Below, one piece after another: positions 1-8,580 of a stretch of DNA of 64,000 bases. Numbering within the stretch: the stretch's first letter is position 1; the number at the start of each line of letters is the position of its first letter. Origin of the DNA: Streptomyces griseoruber (GTDB taxonomy: Bacteria; Actinomycetota; Actinomycetes; Streptomycetales; Streptomycetaceae); NCBI RefSeq assembly GCF_001514205.1, contig NZ_KQ948764.1:753882-817881 (forward strand), in the 5' to 3' direction. A program made the translations under genes and the position numbers. Below the pieces are notes generated by a model. That model was given only the letters and a program-made list of their open reading frames with translations, did not search any database and was not told where the DNA came from.

Positions 1-1
1 C

Positions 2-1039
2 GGCCCCGGCCCCTACGTGGACGTCCCGCGCGGCTCCCTCGTCCGCCGCTGCATGGACAGCGGACGCCCGTGGCGCGGCAACCTGGCCTCCGACGAGCTG
101 TTCCAGAAGCTCGTCGTGGAACCGGACCACGTCAAGGTCATCCGAGCCGCCGGCATCCACTCGATCCTCGTCGCCCCGCTGCGCACCACGGGCCGCTCCG
201 TCGGGATCGTCATCCTGATGCGGGCCGGGGACTCCGCCCCCTTCACCGACGACGACCTGCTCACCGCCCAGGGAGTGGCCGGTCGTGCGGCCGTCTCCAT
301 CGACAGCGCCCGCCGGTACACCCACGACCACACCATGACCCTGGAACTCCAGCGCGCGCTGCTCTCCGAGCCCGACAACGTCAGCTCCAGCGTGGAGGTG
401 GCCACCCGGTATCTGCCCTCCGGCCGCAGCGCGCTGGTCGGCGGGGACTGGTACGACTCCATCGCCGCCCCGGGCGGCCGCACCCTGCTGGTCATGGGCG
501 ATGTGATGGGGCACGGCTTCAAGGCCGCCGTCGCCATGAGCCAGTACCGCTCCGTCCTGCGCACCATCGGCACCTCCTGCCGCCCCGTCGACGCCATCCT
601 CGCCGAGGCCGACCGGCGGGCCGCCCGCCTCGGCCTCGACCGGGTCGCCACCTGCCTCCTCGTCCTCGTGGACCCCGGGACCGACACCTGCACGGCGGCC
701 ACGGCCGGCCATCTGCCGCCCGTCCTCGTCCGCCCGGACGGCGCGGCGAAGGTGCTGAGCCTGCCGGCCGGTCCCCCGATCGGTACGGAACTCGGCGACT
801 ACGAGGTGACAACGTTCTCCTTCGAACCCGGCGACGTCCTGCTCCTCTACACCGACGGTCTCGTGGAACAGCGCGGGGTGGACATCGACGACGGCATGCG
901 CGCCCTCACCGAGATGGGCCTGTCGGCCGACGGCCCGCTGGAGCATCTGCTCGACACCCTGCTCACCCGGCTGACCAGCGGCATGTTCGAGGACGACATC
1001 GCGCTGCTGGCCGCCCGCAGGAGAACACCGGCGACCTAG
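2..1039 (+). CDS. GAF / SpoIIE-type PP2C phosphatase, 5'-truncated by window edge
   Basis: The reading frame is open to the left edge, so the true start lies upstream. About 345 C-terminal residues are visible. The first 100 or so look like the end of a GAF sensor domain (hydrophobic strands ending in AQGVAGRAAVSIDSARRY). They are followed by a SpoIIE/RsbU-type serine phosphatase domain with GGDWYD, VMGDVMGHG and LLYTDG, the acidic metal-binding motifs of the family. Such proteins usually dephosphorylate anti-anti-sigma factors, releasing alternative sigma factors. The sensory ligand cannot be told from this fragment. It converges on a pirin gene, and its TAG stop lies in the left arm of a long inverted repeat. 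Confidence 0.85.
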   Translation, partial: GPGPYVDVPRGSLVRRCMDSGRPWRGNLASDELFQKLVVEPDHVKVIRAAGIHSILVAPLRTTGRSVGIVILMRAGDSAPFTDDDLLTAQGVAGRAAVSIDSARRYTHDHTMTLELQRALLSEPDNVSSSVEVATRYLPSGRSALVGGDWYDSIAAPGGRTLLVMGDVMGHGFKAAVAMSQYRSVLRTIGTSCRPVDAILAEADRRAARLGLDRVATCLLVLVDPGTDTCTAATAGHLPPVLVRPDGAAKVLSLPAGPPIGTELGDYEVTTFSFEPGDVLLLYTDGLVEQRGVDIDDGMRALTEMGLSADGPLEHLLDTLLTRLTSGMFEDDIALLAARRRTPAT

Positions 1040-1120
1040 GGTGTGTGTCGAAAGTCCCGTCCGGCCGTGACGGGCCCCGCCCTCCGGGCGGACGACGCCA
1101 CCTTCGACGCACGCCCTAGG
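1035..1120. terminator. Long inverted repeat between convergent genes, probable bidirectional terminator
   Basis: Two arms of about 21 bases (1035-1055 and 1100-1120) pair with only about three wobble positions, CCTAGGGTGTGTGTCGAA against its partner. The intervening 45 bases are rich in smaller GC hairpins. Each arm begins with CCTAGG, which supplies the TAG stop of the gene on its own side. Sequences of this type recur between convergent Streptomyces genes. Confidence 0.7.
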
Positions 1121-1772
1121 CGGACAGCTCCCAGATCAGCACCTCGGCCGGGCCGGTCAGGGTGAGCAGTTCGAGGTCCTTCTCGTCCGCGGCGCGCACC
1201 GCGTCCCCGGGGCCCAGCTCGTGCGGGCCCATCCGGACGGTGCCGCGCACCACGTGGACGTACGCCCGTGGCGCGTCCGGCACCGCCGTCCGCTCCCCCG
1301 GCACCAGCCGTCGTACGTGGAGCATCGCCCCGGCGCCGGGGACGGCGTAGGGCGTGGAGTCCGCGATGCCGTGGACGATCTCGTACGACGGGTCGCCGCC
1401 GGGGTCCAGCGGGGCCAGCCACATCTGTACGAAGGTGAGGGGGGCCGTGCCGTCGTTGCGCTCGACGTGCCGGACGCCGCCCGCCGCGCTGAGGCGCTGC
1501 ACGTCCCCGGGCCGGACGGTCGTCTCGTGCCCCTGCGAGTCACGGTGGGTGAGCCGGCCCTCCACGACCCACGTCACGATCTCGGTGTGGCTGTGGGGGT
1601 GCTCGTCGAACCCGGCGCCGGGGGCGAGGCGCTCCTCGTTGCAGGCGATCAGCGCGCCGAAGCGGAGGTTGTCGGGGTCGTAGTGGGACCCGAAGGAGAA
1701 GGCGTGCCGTGTCTCGATGCCGGCCGCCGGGTCCCCTCCGGGATAGCGCTCGTCGGCGCGGCGTACGTCCAT
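1116..1772 (-). CDS. Pirin family protein (bicupin)
   Basis: A 218-residue bicupin of the pirin/YhhW class. The N-terminal cupin has the metal-binding pattern HPHSHTEIVTWVVEG (about residues 59-73), with a later Glu and His in the DVQRLSAAGGVRHVE segment. These are the usual three His plus one Glu. The C-terminal cupin is degenerate. Bacterial pirins include quercetin 2,3-dioxygenases and redox-linked regulators; the substrate here cannot be assigned. I chose the ATG at 1772 because it opens the conserved MDVRRADERY start; a frame extension upstream shows no family similarity. It is divergent from fasR, with 86 bases between the starts. Confidence 0.85.
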   Translation of the reverse strand: MDVRRADERYPGGDPAAGIETRHAFSFGSHYDPDNLRFGALIACNEERLAPGAGFDEHPHSHTEIVTWVVEGRLTHRDSQGHETTVRPGDVQRLSAAGGVRHVERNDGTAPLTFVQMWLAPLDPGGDPSYEIVHGIADSTPYAVPGAGAMLHVRRLVPGERTAVPDAPRAYVHVVRGTVRMGPHELGPGDAVRAADEKDLELLTLTGPAEVLIWELSA

Positions 1773-1858
1773 CACGCCCCCACGGTAGCCCCAGGGCGCG
1801 TGAGTCGGCCCACGTGTGGCCCCACCGACGCACACCACCCTCCCGATAAGGCAACCTT

Positions 1859-3070
1859 GTGCACGTGCCCGAACCCGAAACCACCCACCCAGACGCCGCA
1901 GCGCACCCCGCCCACCCGCACCCCGCGACCCTGAAGCGGCTGGTGAAATCCTCCGGAAGCCTCGCCGCTCAGGCCATCGCGCGGATGGACGAGACGCTGC
2001 CGTGGTACCGGGCGATGCCCCCGGAGAACCGTTCCTGGATCGGGCTGGTCGCCCAGGCGGGCATCGCCGCCTTCACGGAGTGGTTCCGGCACCCGGACGC
2101 CCCGCAGGCGATCTCCACCGATGTGTTCGGGACCGCGCCCCGGGAGCTGACCCGGGCGATCACGCTGCGCCAGACCGTGGAGATGGTGCGCACCACCATC
2201 GAGGTCATGGAGTCCGCGATCGACGAGGTCGCGGCCCCCGGTGACGAGGGCGTGCTGCGCGAGGCACTGCTCGTCTACGCCCGGGAGATCGCCTTCGCCA
2301 CCGCCCAGGTGTACGCCCAGGCCGCCGAGGCACGCGGTGCCTGGGACGCCCGGCTGGAGTCGCTGGTCGTCAACGCGGTGCTCAGCGGGGAGGCCGACGA
2401 GGGTGCCGTGAGCCGGGCCGCCGCGCTCGGCTGGAACGCGCCGGAACATGTGTGCGTCGTGCTCGGCACCGCCCCGGAGGGGGACTCCGAGCTGACCGTC
2501 GAGGCCATCCGGCGCGCTTCCCGGCACGCCAAGCTCCAGGTGCTCACCGGGGTGCTCGGCTCGCGGCTGGTCGTCATCGCGGGCGGCAGCGACAATCCGA
2601 TCGCCGTCGCCAAGTCCCTGATCGGGCCGTTCGCCGCCGGTCCGGTCGTGGCCGGGCCCGTGGTGCCCGATCTGCTGGCGGCCACCCGGTCCGCGCAGGC
2701 CGCCGCCGCCGGGCTCAAGGCGTGTTCCGCCTGGCAGGACGCGCCGCGCCCGGTCCTGGCGGACGATCTGCTTCCGGAACGCGCGATCGCCGGTGATCCC
2801 AGCGCGCGCGAGCAGTTGGTGGAGGAGATCTACAGACCGCTGGAGGAGGCCGGCTCCGCGCTGCTGGAGACGCTCTCCGTCTATCTCGAACAGGCGAGCA
2901 GTCTGGAGGGCGCGGCGCGGATGCTGTTCGTGCATCCCAACACCGTGCGCTACCGGCTCCGACGTGTGACTGACGTCACCGGCTGGTCGCCATCCGATGT
3001 ACGCTCCGCATTCACCCTGCGGATCGCGCTCATCCTGGGGCGCCTCGTCGACGGAGATCCCCAGACGTAG
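1859..3070 (+). CDS. fasR: FasR-type PucR/CdaR family activator of fatty acid synthesis
   Basis: A 403-residue regulator directly upstream of, and colinear with, fabD-fabH-acpP-fabF. The C-terminus has the PucR/CdaR helix-turn-helix (SLEGAARMLFVHPNTVRYRLRRV, about residues 343-365), and the middle has a GGDEF-like regulatory fold. In S. coelicolor the gene in this position, fasR, encodes the activator of the fab operon. That assignment rests on gene order plus domain type. The GTG at 1859 is preceded by AAGG at 1848-1851, seven bases upstream; a second GTG at 1865 is possible. About 85 bases separate its stop from fabD, enough for the fab promoter and FasR site. Confidence 0.9.
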   Translation: MHVPEPETTHPDAAAHPAHPHPATLKRLVKSSGSLAAQAIARMDETLPWYRAMPPENRSWIGLVAQAGIAAFTEWFRHPDAPQAISTDVFGTAPRELTRAITLRQTVEMVRTTIEVMESAIDEVAAPGDEGVLREALLVYAREIAFATAQVYAQAAEARGAWDARLESLVVNAVLSGEADEGAVSRAAALGWNAPEHVCVVLGTAPEGDSELTVEAIRRASRHAKLQVLTGVLGSRLVVIAGGSDNPIAVAKSLIGPFAAGPVVAGPVVPDLLAATRSAQAAAAGLKACSAWQDAPRPVLADDLLPERAIAGDPSAREQLVEEIYRPLEEAGSALLETLSVYLEQASSLEGAARMLFVHPNTVRYRLRRVTDVTGWSPSDVRSAFTLRIALILGRLVDGDPQT

Positions 3071-3159
3071 GCTTTTGTCGGGGGTCCACAAAACCCCTTG
3101 CCGTTCTTCGTCCCTGTCCCCACGGGCGGCACCGGCCGTCCACAAGAGAGAGTGTGAGA

Positions 3160-4077
3160 GTGCTCGTACTCGTCGCTCCCGGCCAGGGCGCCCAGACGCC
3201 CGGCTTTCTGACCCCCTGGCTCGACCTCCCCGGTGTCGAGGACCGCCTGCGTGCCCTGTCGGCGGCCATCGACCTCGACCTGGTGCACTACGGCACGAAC
3301 GCCGACGCGGACGAGATCCGTGACACCGCGATCGCCCAGCCGCTGCTGGTGGCGGCCGGGATCGTCTCCACCACGGCACTTGGTGCCGTCCGGCCGGGCG
3401 CGGTCGCCGGTCACAGCGTCGGCGAGATCACCGCGGCCGTCTCCGCGGGCGTCCTCGACGACATCGCCGCGCTGACCCTCGTACGCCGCCGCGGCCTGGC
3501 CATGGCCGAGGCCGCCGCGGTCACCGCGACCGGGATGTCGGCGCTGCTCGGTGGCGACCCCGAGGTGACCGTGCCGCATCTGGAGAAGCTCGGGCTGACC
3601 CCGGCGAACGTCAACGGCGCCGGCCAGATCGTCGCGGCCGGCACCCTGGAGCAGCTCGCCGCGCTGAACGAGGACAAGCCCGAGGGCGTCCGCAAGGTCG
3701 TCCCGCTGAAGGTCGCCGGCGCGTTCCACACGCATCACATGGCCCCGGCCGTCGAGACCCTCGCCAAGGCCGCCGCGGAGCTGGCCCCGGCCGACCCGAC
3801 GGTCCGTTACGTCTCGAACAAGGACGGCAGGACCGTCGCGACCGGCGCCGAGGTGCTGGAGCGGCTGGTCGGCCAGGTCGCCAACCCGGTCCGCTGGGAC
3901 CTGTGCATGGAGACCTTCAAGGAGCTCGGCGCGACCGCGATCATCGAGGTCTGCCCCGGCGGCACGCTGGTCGGCCTCGCCAAGCGCGCCCTGCCCGGCG
4001 TGAAGACGCTCGCGCTGAAGACCCCCGACGACCTCGACGCCGCTCGTGAGCTCCTCTCCGAGCACGGCGCCGCCTGA
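3160..4077 (+). CDS. fabD: Malonyl-CoA:ACP transacylase
   Basis: FabD moves malonate from CoA to acyl carrier protein, feeding type II fatty acid elongation; in Streptomyces the same enzyme can serve polyketide carriers. The 305-residue protein opens with LVAPGQGAQ and carries the nucleophile in GHSVGE (Ser86) and the catalytic His in AFHTHH (His190). Three GTG codons overlap at the 5' end. I chose 3160 because it gives the conserved start MLVLVAPGQ and lies nine bases from the AAGAGAG ribosome site at 3144-3150; a start at 3154 adds two residues. It is the first gene of fabD-fabH-acpP-fabF, 12 bases before fabH. Confidence 0.95.
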   Translation: MLVLVAPGQGAQTPGFLTPWLDLPGVEDRLRALSAAIDLDLVHYGTNADADEIRDTAIAQPLLVAAGIVSTTALGAVRPGAVAGHSVGEITAAVSAGVLDDIAALTLVRRRGLAMAEAAAVTATGMSALLGGDPEVTVPHLEKLGLTPANVNGAGQIVAAGTLEQLAALNEDKPEGVRKVVPLKVAGAFHTHHMAPAVETLAKAAAELAPADPTVRYVSNKDGRTVATGAEVLERLVGQVANPVRWDLCMETFKELGATAIIEVCPGGTLVGLAKRALPGVKTLALKTPDDLDAARELLSEHGAA

Positions 4078-4089
4078 CAAGGAGCCCTG

Positions 4090-5091
4090 ATGGCGAAGAT
4101 CAGGCCCAGCAAGGGCCATCCGTACGCGCGCATCCTCGGCGTCGGCGGCTACCGGCCCACCCGGGTCGTGCCCAACGAGGTGATCCTGGAGACGATCGAC
4201 TCCTCCGACGAGTGGATCCGCTCCCGCTCGGGCATCGAGACCCGGCACTGGGCGAACGACGAGGAGACCGTCGCCGCCATGTCGGTCGAGGCGGCCGGCA
4301 AGGCGATCGCCGACGCCGGGATCACCGCCGAGCAGGTCGGTGCCGTGGTCGTCTCGACCGTCTCGCACTTCAAGCAGACCCCGGCCGTCGCGACCGAGAT
4401 CGCCGACAAGCTCGGTACCGACAGGGCCGCCGCCTTCGACATCTCGGCCGGCTGCGCGGGCTTCGGCTACGGCCTGACGCTCGCCAAGGGCATGGTCGTC
4501 GAGGGCTCCGCCGAGTACGTCCTGGTCATCGGCGTGGAGCGGCTGAGCGATCTGACGGACCTGGAGGACCGGGCCACGGCCTTCCTGTTCGGCGACGGCG
4601 CCGGCGCGGTCGTCGTCGGTCCCGCCACCGAGCCCGCGATCGGGCCGACGGTGTGGGGTTCCGAGGGCGACAAGTCGGAGACCATCAAGCAGACCGTGCC
4701 GTGGACGGACTACCGCGACGGCACCGTCGAGCGCTTCCCGGCGATCACGCAGGAGGGCCAGGCGGTCTTCCGCTGGGCCGTCTTCGAGATGGCCAAGGTC
4801 GCCAAGGAGGCGCTGGACGCCGCCGGCATCACCGCCGACGAGCTGGACGTCTTCATCCCGCACCAGGCCAACGAGCGGATCATCGACTCGATGGTCAAGA
4901 CTCTCAAGCTGCCGGAGTCCGTCACCGTCGCCCGTGACGTGCGCACCACCGGCAACACCTCGGCCGCCTCGATCCCGCTCGCGATGGAGCGGCTTCTGGC
5001 GACCGGTGAGGCGAAGAGCGGCGACACCGCGCTCGTCATCGGATTCGGGGCGGGTCTCGTCTACGCCGCGACTGTCGTTACCCTCCCCTAG
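4090..5091 (+). CDS. fabH: Beta-ketoacyl-ACP synthase III
   Basis: FabH condenses a starter acyl-CoA with malonyl-ACP; the actinobacterial enzyme prefers branched starters, setting the iso/anteiso fatty acid profile. The 333-residue thiolase-fold protein has the complete triad: Cys122 in SAGCAGF, His258 in IPHQAN and Asn289 in GNTSAAS. It follows fabD by 12 bases with an AAGGAG site just upstream of the ATG, so the two are co-transcribed. The 81 bases before acpP contain another AAGGAG site. Confidence 0.96.
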   Translation: MAKIRPSKGHPYARILGVGGYRPTRVVPNEVILETIDSSDEWIRSRSGIETRHWANDEETVAAMSVEAAGKAIADAGITAEQVGAVVVSTVSHFKQTPAVATEIADKLGTDRAAAFDISAGCAGFGYGLTLAKGMVVEGSAEYVLVIGVERLSDLTDLEDRATAFLFGDGAGAVVVGPATEPAIGPTVWGSEGDKSETIKQTVPWTDYRDGTVERFPAITQEGQAVFRWAVFEMAKVAKEALDAAGITADELDVFIPHQANERIIDSMVKTLKLPESVTVARDVRTTGNTSAASIPLAMERLLATGEAKSGDTALVIGFGAGLVYAATVVTLP

Positions 5092-5172
5092 GCACTCCGT
5101 GCCGGATCATGCGATCCGGTCGCGGAAAGCACCACTGCCACACCCTCTGGAACACAACGAAGGAGCGCCATC

Positions 5173-5421
5173 ATGGCCGCCACTCAGGAAGAGATCGTCG
5201 CCGGTCTCGCCGACATCGTGAACGAGATCGCCGGCATCCCGGTTGAGGACGTCCAGCTGGACAAGTCCTTCACCGACGACCTGGACGTCGACTCGCTGTC
5301 CATGGTCGAGGTCGTCGTCGCCGCCGAAGAGCGCTTCGACGTCAAGATCCCGGACGAGGACGTCAAGAACCTCAAGACGGTCGGCGACGCGACCGACTAC
5401 ATCCTCAAGCACCAGGGCTGA
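5173..5421 (+). CDS. acpP: Acyl carrier protein of primary fatty acid synthesis
   Basis: An 82-residue acidic carrier protein that holds growing acyl chains as phosphopantetheine thioesters. The attachment Ser41 lies in DLDVDSLSMVE, the usual D-S-L motif at the start of helix II. An AAGGAGCG ribosome site sits at 5160-5167. The gene lies inside the fab operon between fabH and fabF. A short CGCCACC/GGTGGCG hairpin at 5450-5467 follows it and may partly terminate or stabilise the message, which would fit the high demand for ACP relative to the synthases. Confidence 0.97.
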   Translation: MAATQEEIVAGLADIVNEIAGIPVEDVQLDKSFTDDLDVDSLSMVEVVVAAEERFDVKIPDEDVKNLKTVGDATDYILKHQG

Positions 5422-5523
5422 TCTTCCGATCCCCTGGGCTGAACTGCCCCGCCACCCGGCGGTGGCGCCGCTCTCCCCGCACTGGCGGGGGTAGTCCTCC
5501 TCGCAACGTTGGAGAAAGAATCC

Positions 5524-6804
5524 GTGAGCCCGACCAATCGCACCGTGGTCGTCACCGGTATCGGCGCAACCACACCGCTGGGTGGCGACGCAGCCTCTAC
5601 CTGGGAGGGCCTGGTCGCCGGCAAGTCCGGTGTCAAGGTCCTGGAGCAGGAGTGGGCGGCCGACCAGGCCGTCCGGATCGCGGCCCCGGTCGCCGTGGAG
5701 CCCCTCGAGGTCATCCCGCGCCCGCAGGCCCGCAAGCTGGACCGCTCGGCGCAGTTCGCGCTGATCGCGGCTCAGGAAGCCTGGAAGGACGCCGGTTTCA
5801 CCGGCAAGGCCGGCGAGGACGGCAGTGACGGCACGGTCGACCCCGACCGGCTCGGCGCGGTCATCGCCTCCGGCATCGGCGGTGTCACCACCCTCCTCGA
5901 CCAGTACGACGTACTGAAGGAGAAGGGCGTCCGCCGGGTCTCCCCGCACACCGTGCCGATGCTGATGCCGAACAGCCCGTCCGCCAACGTGGGTCTGCTC
6001 GTGGGCGCCCGCGCGGGCGTGCACACCCCGGTCTCCGCCTGCGCGTCGGGCGCCGAGGCCATCGGCTACGCCATCGAGATGATCCGTACGGGCCGCGCCG
6101 ACGTCGTCGTCGCCGGTGGTACGGAGGCGGCGATCCACCCGCTGCCCATCGCCGCGTTCGGCAACATGATGGCGATGTCCAAGAACAACGAGGACCCGCA
6201 GGGTGCCTCGCGTCCCTACGACGTGGCCCGTGACGGCTTCGTGATGGGCGAGGGCGCCGGTGTGATCGTCCTGGAGTCCGCGGAGCACGCGGCGAAGCGC
6301 GGGGCCCGGGTGTACGCCGAGGCCGTCGGGCAGGGCATCTCCGCCGACGCCCACGACATCGTGCAGCCGGAGCCGGAGGGCCGCGGCATCTCGCACGCCC
6401 TCCAGAACCTGCTGGAGCGCACCGACCTGGACCCGGCGGAGATCGTGCACGTCAACGCGCACGCGACCTCCACGCCGGCCGGTGACATCGCCGAACTGAA
6501 GGCGCTGCGCAAGGTCTTCGGCGACGACGCCGACCACATGGCCGTCTCGGCGACCAAGTCGATGACCGGTCATCTGCTCGGTGGCGCGGGCGGTGTCGAG
6601 ACCGTCGCGACCGTGCTCGCCCTGTACCACCGGGTGGCGCCGCCGACGATCAACGTCGAGAACCTCGACCCCGAGGCCGAGGCCAACGCGGACGTCGTCC
6701 GCGGCGAGGCCCGCAAGCTGCCCGTGGAGGGCCGTATCGCCGCGCTGAACGACTCGTTCGGCTTCGGCGGGCACAACGTCGTGCTGGCGTTCCGCACGGT
6801 CTGA
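5524..6804 (+). CDS. fabF: Beta-ketoacyl-ACP synthase II
   Basis: FabF performs the elongating condensations of fatty acid synthesis. The 426-residue KAS II has Cys173 (VSACASG), His313 (NAHATST), Lys345 (ATKSMTG) and His350, the full active site. The GTG at 5524 (MSPTNRTVVV) follows a GGAGAAAG ribosome site at 5511-5518; a longer frame from TTG 5509 would swallow that site and is rejected. It is the last gene of the fab operon and is closed by a strong hairpin at 6820-6861. Confidence 0.96.
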   Translation: MSPTNRTVVVTGIGATTPLGGDAASTWEGLVAGKSGVKVLEQEWAADQAVRIAAPVAVEPLEVIPRPQARKLDRSAQFALIAAQEAWKDAGFTGKAGEDGSDGTVDPDRLGAVIASGIGGVTTLLDQYDVLKEKGVRRVSPHTVPMLMPNSPSANVGLLVGARAGVHTPVSACASGAEAIGYAIEMIRTGRADVVVAGGTEAAIHPLPIAAFGNMMAMSKNNEDPQGASRPYDVARDGFVMGEGAGVIVLESAEHAAKRGARVYAEAVGQGISADAHDIVQPEPEGRGISHALQNLLERTDLDPAEIVHVNAHATSTPAGDIAELKALRKVFGDDADHMAVSATKSMTGHLLGGAGGVETVATVLALYHRVAPPTINVENLDPEAEANADVVRGEARKLPVEGRIAALNDSFGFGGHNVVLAFRTV

Positions 6805-6819
6805 GAGACGTCTGTACGT

Positions 6820-6861
6820 ACGTGAAGGGCCCCCACCTCTCGAGGTGGGGGCCCTTCACGT
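6820..6861. terminator. Bidirectional terminator between fabF and the DUF3145 gene
   Basis: A perfect 20-base stem (ACGTGAAGGGCCCCCACCTC and its complement) closes around two bases, effectively a four-base loop. It lies 15 bases after the fabF stop and 9 bases from the stop of the convergent gene, so it can serve both. Confidence 0.85.
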
Positions 6862-6870
6862 GTTCACGTC

Positions 6871-7365
6871 TCAGACGACCTGGTGCAGCCAGCGCACCGG
6901 GGCCCCCTCGCCGGCGTAGCGGAACGGCTCCAGTTCGTCGTCCCAGGGCTTGCCGAGGAGTTTGGCGAGTTCGGCCTCGAGGTCGGTCTCGCCGCGTCGG
7001 CTGCGGAGCAGGGCCGCGCGCAGCCGGTCCTCGGGGATGAGGATGTCGCCGTGGATGCCGGTGACGGCGTGGAAGATGCCGAGGTCGGGGGTGCAGCTGT
7101 AGCGCTCGCCCTCGGCGGTGGCGCAGGGTTCGGCGGTCACCTCGAAGCGGAGCATCTGCCAGCCGCGCAGTGCGGAGGCGAGCTTGGAGGCGGTGCCGGC
7201 CTCGCCCTTGAAGGAGAACTCCGAGCGCCAGGTGCCGGGCGCGGCGGGCTGCCGGATCCAGTCGAGGTTGACGCGCGTGCCGAGCACCCCGGCGATGGCC
7301 CACTCGACGTGCGGGCACAGCGCGCGCGGCGCGGAGTGCACGTACAGAACTCCACGTGTCGTCAC
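6871..7365 (-). CDS. DUF3145 family protein
   Basis: A 164-residue actinobacterial protein of unknown function, a regular neighbour of the fab operon in Streptomyces. Seen in the sequence are VLYVHSAPRALCPHVEWA near the N-terminus and GIHGDILIPEDRLR in the second half, with no membrane segment or signal peptide. The GTG at 7365 is preceded by a good GGAGGT site; a frame extension to 7461 lacks similarity and a ribosome site. It converges on fabF across the shared terminator. The conserved position suggests a housekeeping role, but nothing in the sequence shows an activity. Confidence 0.85.
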   Translation of the reverse strand: MTTRGVLYVHSAPRALCPHVEWAIAGVLGTRVNLDWIRQPAAPGTWRSEFSFKGEAGTASKLASALRGWQMLRFEVTAEPCATAEGERYSCTPDLGIFHAVTGIHGDILIPEDRLRAALLRSRRGETDLEAELAKLLGKPWDDELEPFRYAGEGAPVRWLHQVV

Positions 7366-7610
7366 CGGGACCTCCGGGCAGAGCGGGACATCTTGCAGGC
7401 GGGCATGGCGGCGGTGTCGGGGCAGCCGCGTTGATGGCGAGGCTACCGTGCGGCGGCGCAAGGAGTGTGACGTACCGTCGGTCCCGGTGCCGTGAACGTC
7501 CGCCTTTCACTCGGCAGGACGCCTGTACGGGTGTGAAGCGTTCCATCTTGTGGGTCCTGTTGTGTCCCGGTCCCGGCGGACGGTCCGGGCGCGCGGGAAC
7601 TCCTGTGCGT

Positions 7611-7642
7611 TGTCATGGGTGGGGCCTGTCATGGGTGGGGCC
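7611..7642 (+). repeat. Perfect 16-bp tandem duplication in the leader of the lipase gene
   Basis: TGTCATGGGTGGGGCC occurs twice head to tail, ending 32 bases before the lipase start at 7675. It lies in the 309-base gap between the divergent DUF3145 gene and the lipase. The rest of that gap holds promoters that I cannot place with confidence, and no gene. Confidence 0.7.
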
Positions 7643-7674
7643 GTCTGTCCGAGCAGCGAGGGGATCACCAGGGG

Positions 7675-8565
7675 ATGCGGATGCGAAACCGGCGGGTGCG
7701 GGCGGTGCTGGCCGTCACCGGCGCGGCCGTCCTGGGACTGGCCGGCTGTGACGCGCTGGGCGGGGGCGGCGACTCGGGGGGCGCGGGGGCGCGCAAGGCG
7801 AAGGCGGCCCGGGCCCCGTCGTGGGACACCAGCCCGGCGTCGATGGCGGCGGTGGGCGACTCCATCACCCGTGGCTTCGACGCCTGTACGGTCCTTCAGG
7901 ACTGCCCGGAGGTGTCCTGGGCGACGGGTGCGAGCACCGAGGTGAACAGTCTCGCGGTACGGCTGCTCGGCGCGTCGAAGGCGGCCACGCACAGCTGGAA
8001 CTACGCGGTGACCGGGGCCAGGATGGCGGATCTGGCGGGCCAGATGACCCGGGCGGTGGCGGAGAAACCGCAGCTCGTGACGGTGATGGCGGGGGCGAAC
8101 GACGCCTGCCGGGAGTCGACGGCGGCGATGACGCCGGTGGCGGACTTCCGGGCGGAGTTCGAGGAGGCGCTGCGCACGCTGCGCGGGTCGCTGCCGAAGG
8201 CGCAGGTGTACGTGGCGAGCGTGCCGAACCTGAAGCGCCTGTGGTCGCAGGGGCGGACCAACGCGCTGGGCAAGCAGATCTGGAAGCTCGGCATCTGCCC
8301 CTCGATGCTGGGCGACGCGGACGCGCTGGACGCGGCGGCGACCGCGCGGCGGGACACCGTGCAGCGGCGGGTGGAGGACTACAACAAGGTGCTGAAGGAG
8401 GTCTGCGCGAAGGACACGCGGTGCCGCTTCGACGGCGGCGCGGTGTACGACTTCCGGTTCGGCACGGATCAGTTGAGTCACTGGGACTGGTTCCATCCGG
8501 GCAAGGACGGTCAGGCGCGGCTCGCGGAGATCGCCTACCGAAAAGTCACCGAGCGGGTCACGTGA
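7675..8565 (+). CDS. SGNH/GDSL-family secreted lipoprotein hydrolase
   Basis: A 296-residue lipoprotein esterase or lipase. A short basic leader runs into the lipobox LGLAGC (Cys25), so the mature protein should be tethered outside the membrane. The SGNH blocks are clear: GDSIT with nucleophile Ser63, the Asn block GANDAC, and the C-terminal DWFHPGKDG with the Asp-x-x-His pair. Cysteines at CTVLQDC and ICPS suggest disulfides. The ATG at 7675 or 7681 fits the GGGGATCACCAGGGG leader; the upstream extension to 7615 runs through the tandem repeat and is rejected. The substrate is unknown. It is followed by the mutarotase gene 15 bases later, probably co-transcribed. Confidence 0.88.
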   Translation: MRMRNRRVRAVLAVTGAAVLGLAGCDALGGGGDSGGAGARKAKAARAPSWDTSPASMAAVGDSITRGFDACTVLQDCPEVSWATGASTEVNSLAVRLLGASKAATHSWNYAVTGARMADLAGQMTRAVAEKPQLVTVMAGANDACRESTAAMTPVADFRAEFEEALRTLRGSLPKAQVYVASVPNLKRLWSQGRTNALGKQIWKLGICPSMLGDADALDAAATARRDTVQRRVEDYNKVLKEVCAKDTRCRFDGGAVYDFRFGTDQLSHWDWFHPGKDGQARLAEIAYRKVTERVT

Positions 8566-8580
8566 CTTAGTGTTTCGACC

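Noticed and set aside
3154..6804. fab genes as part of a polyketide cluster
   Set aside because: Gene order fasR-fabD-fabH-acpP-fabF and the single discrete ACP are those of primary fatty acid synthesis; no ketoreductase, cyclase or tailoring genes follow.
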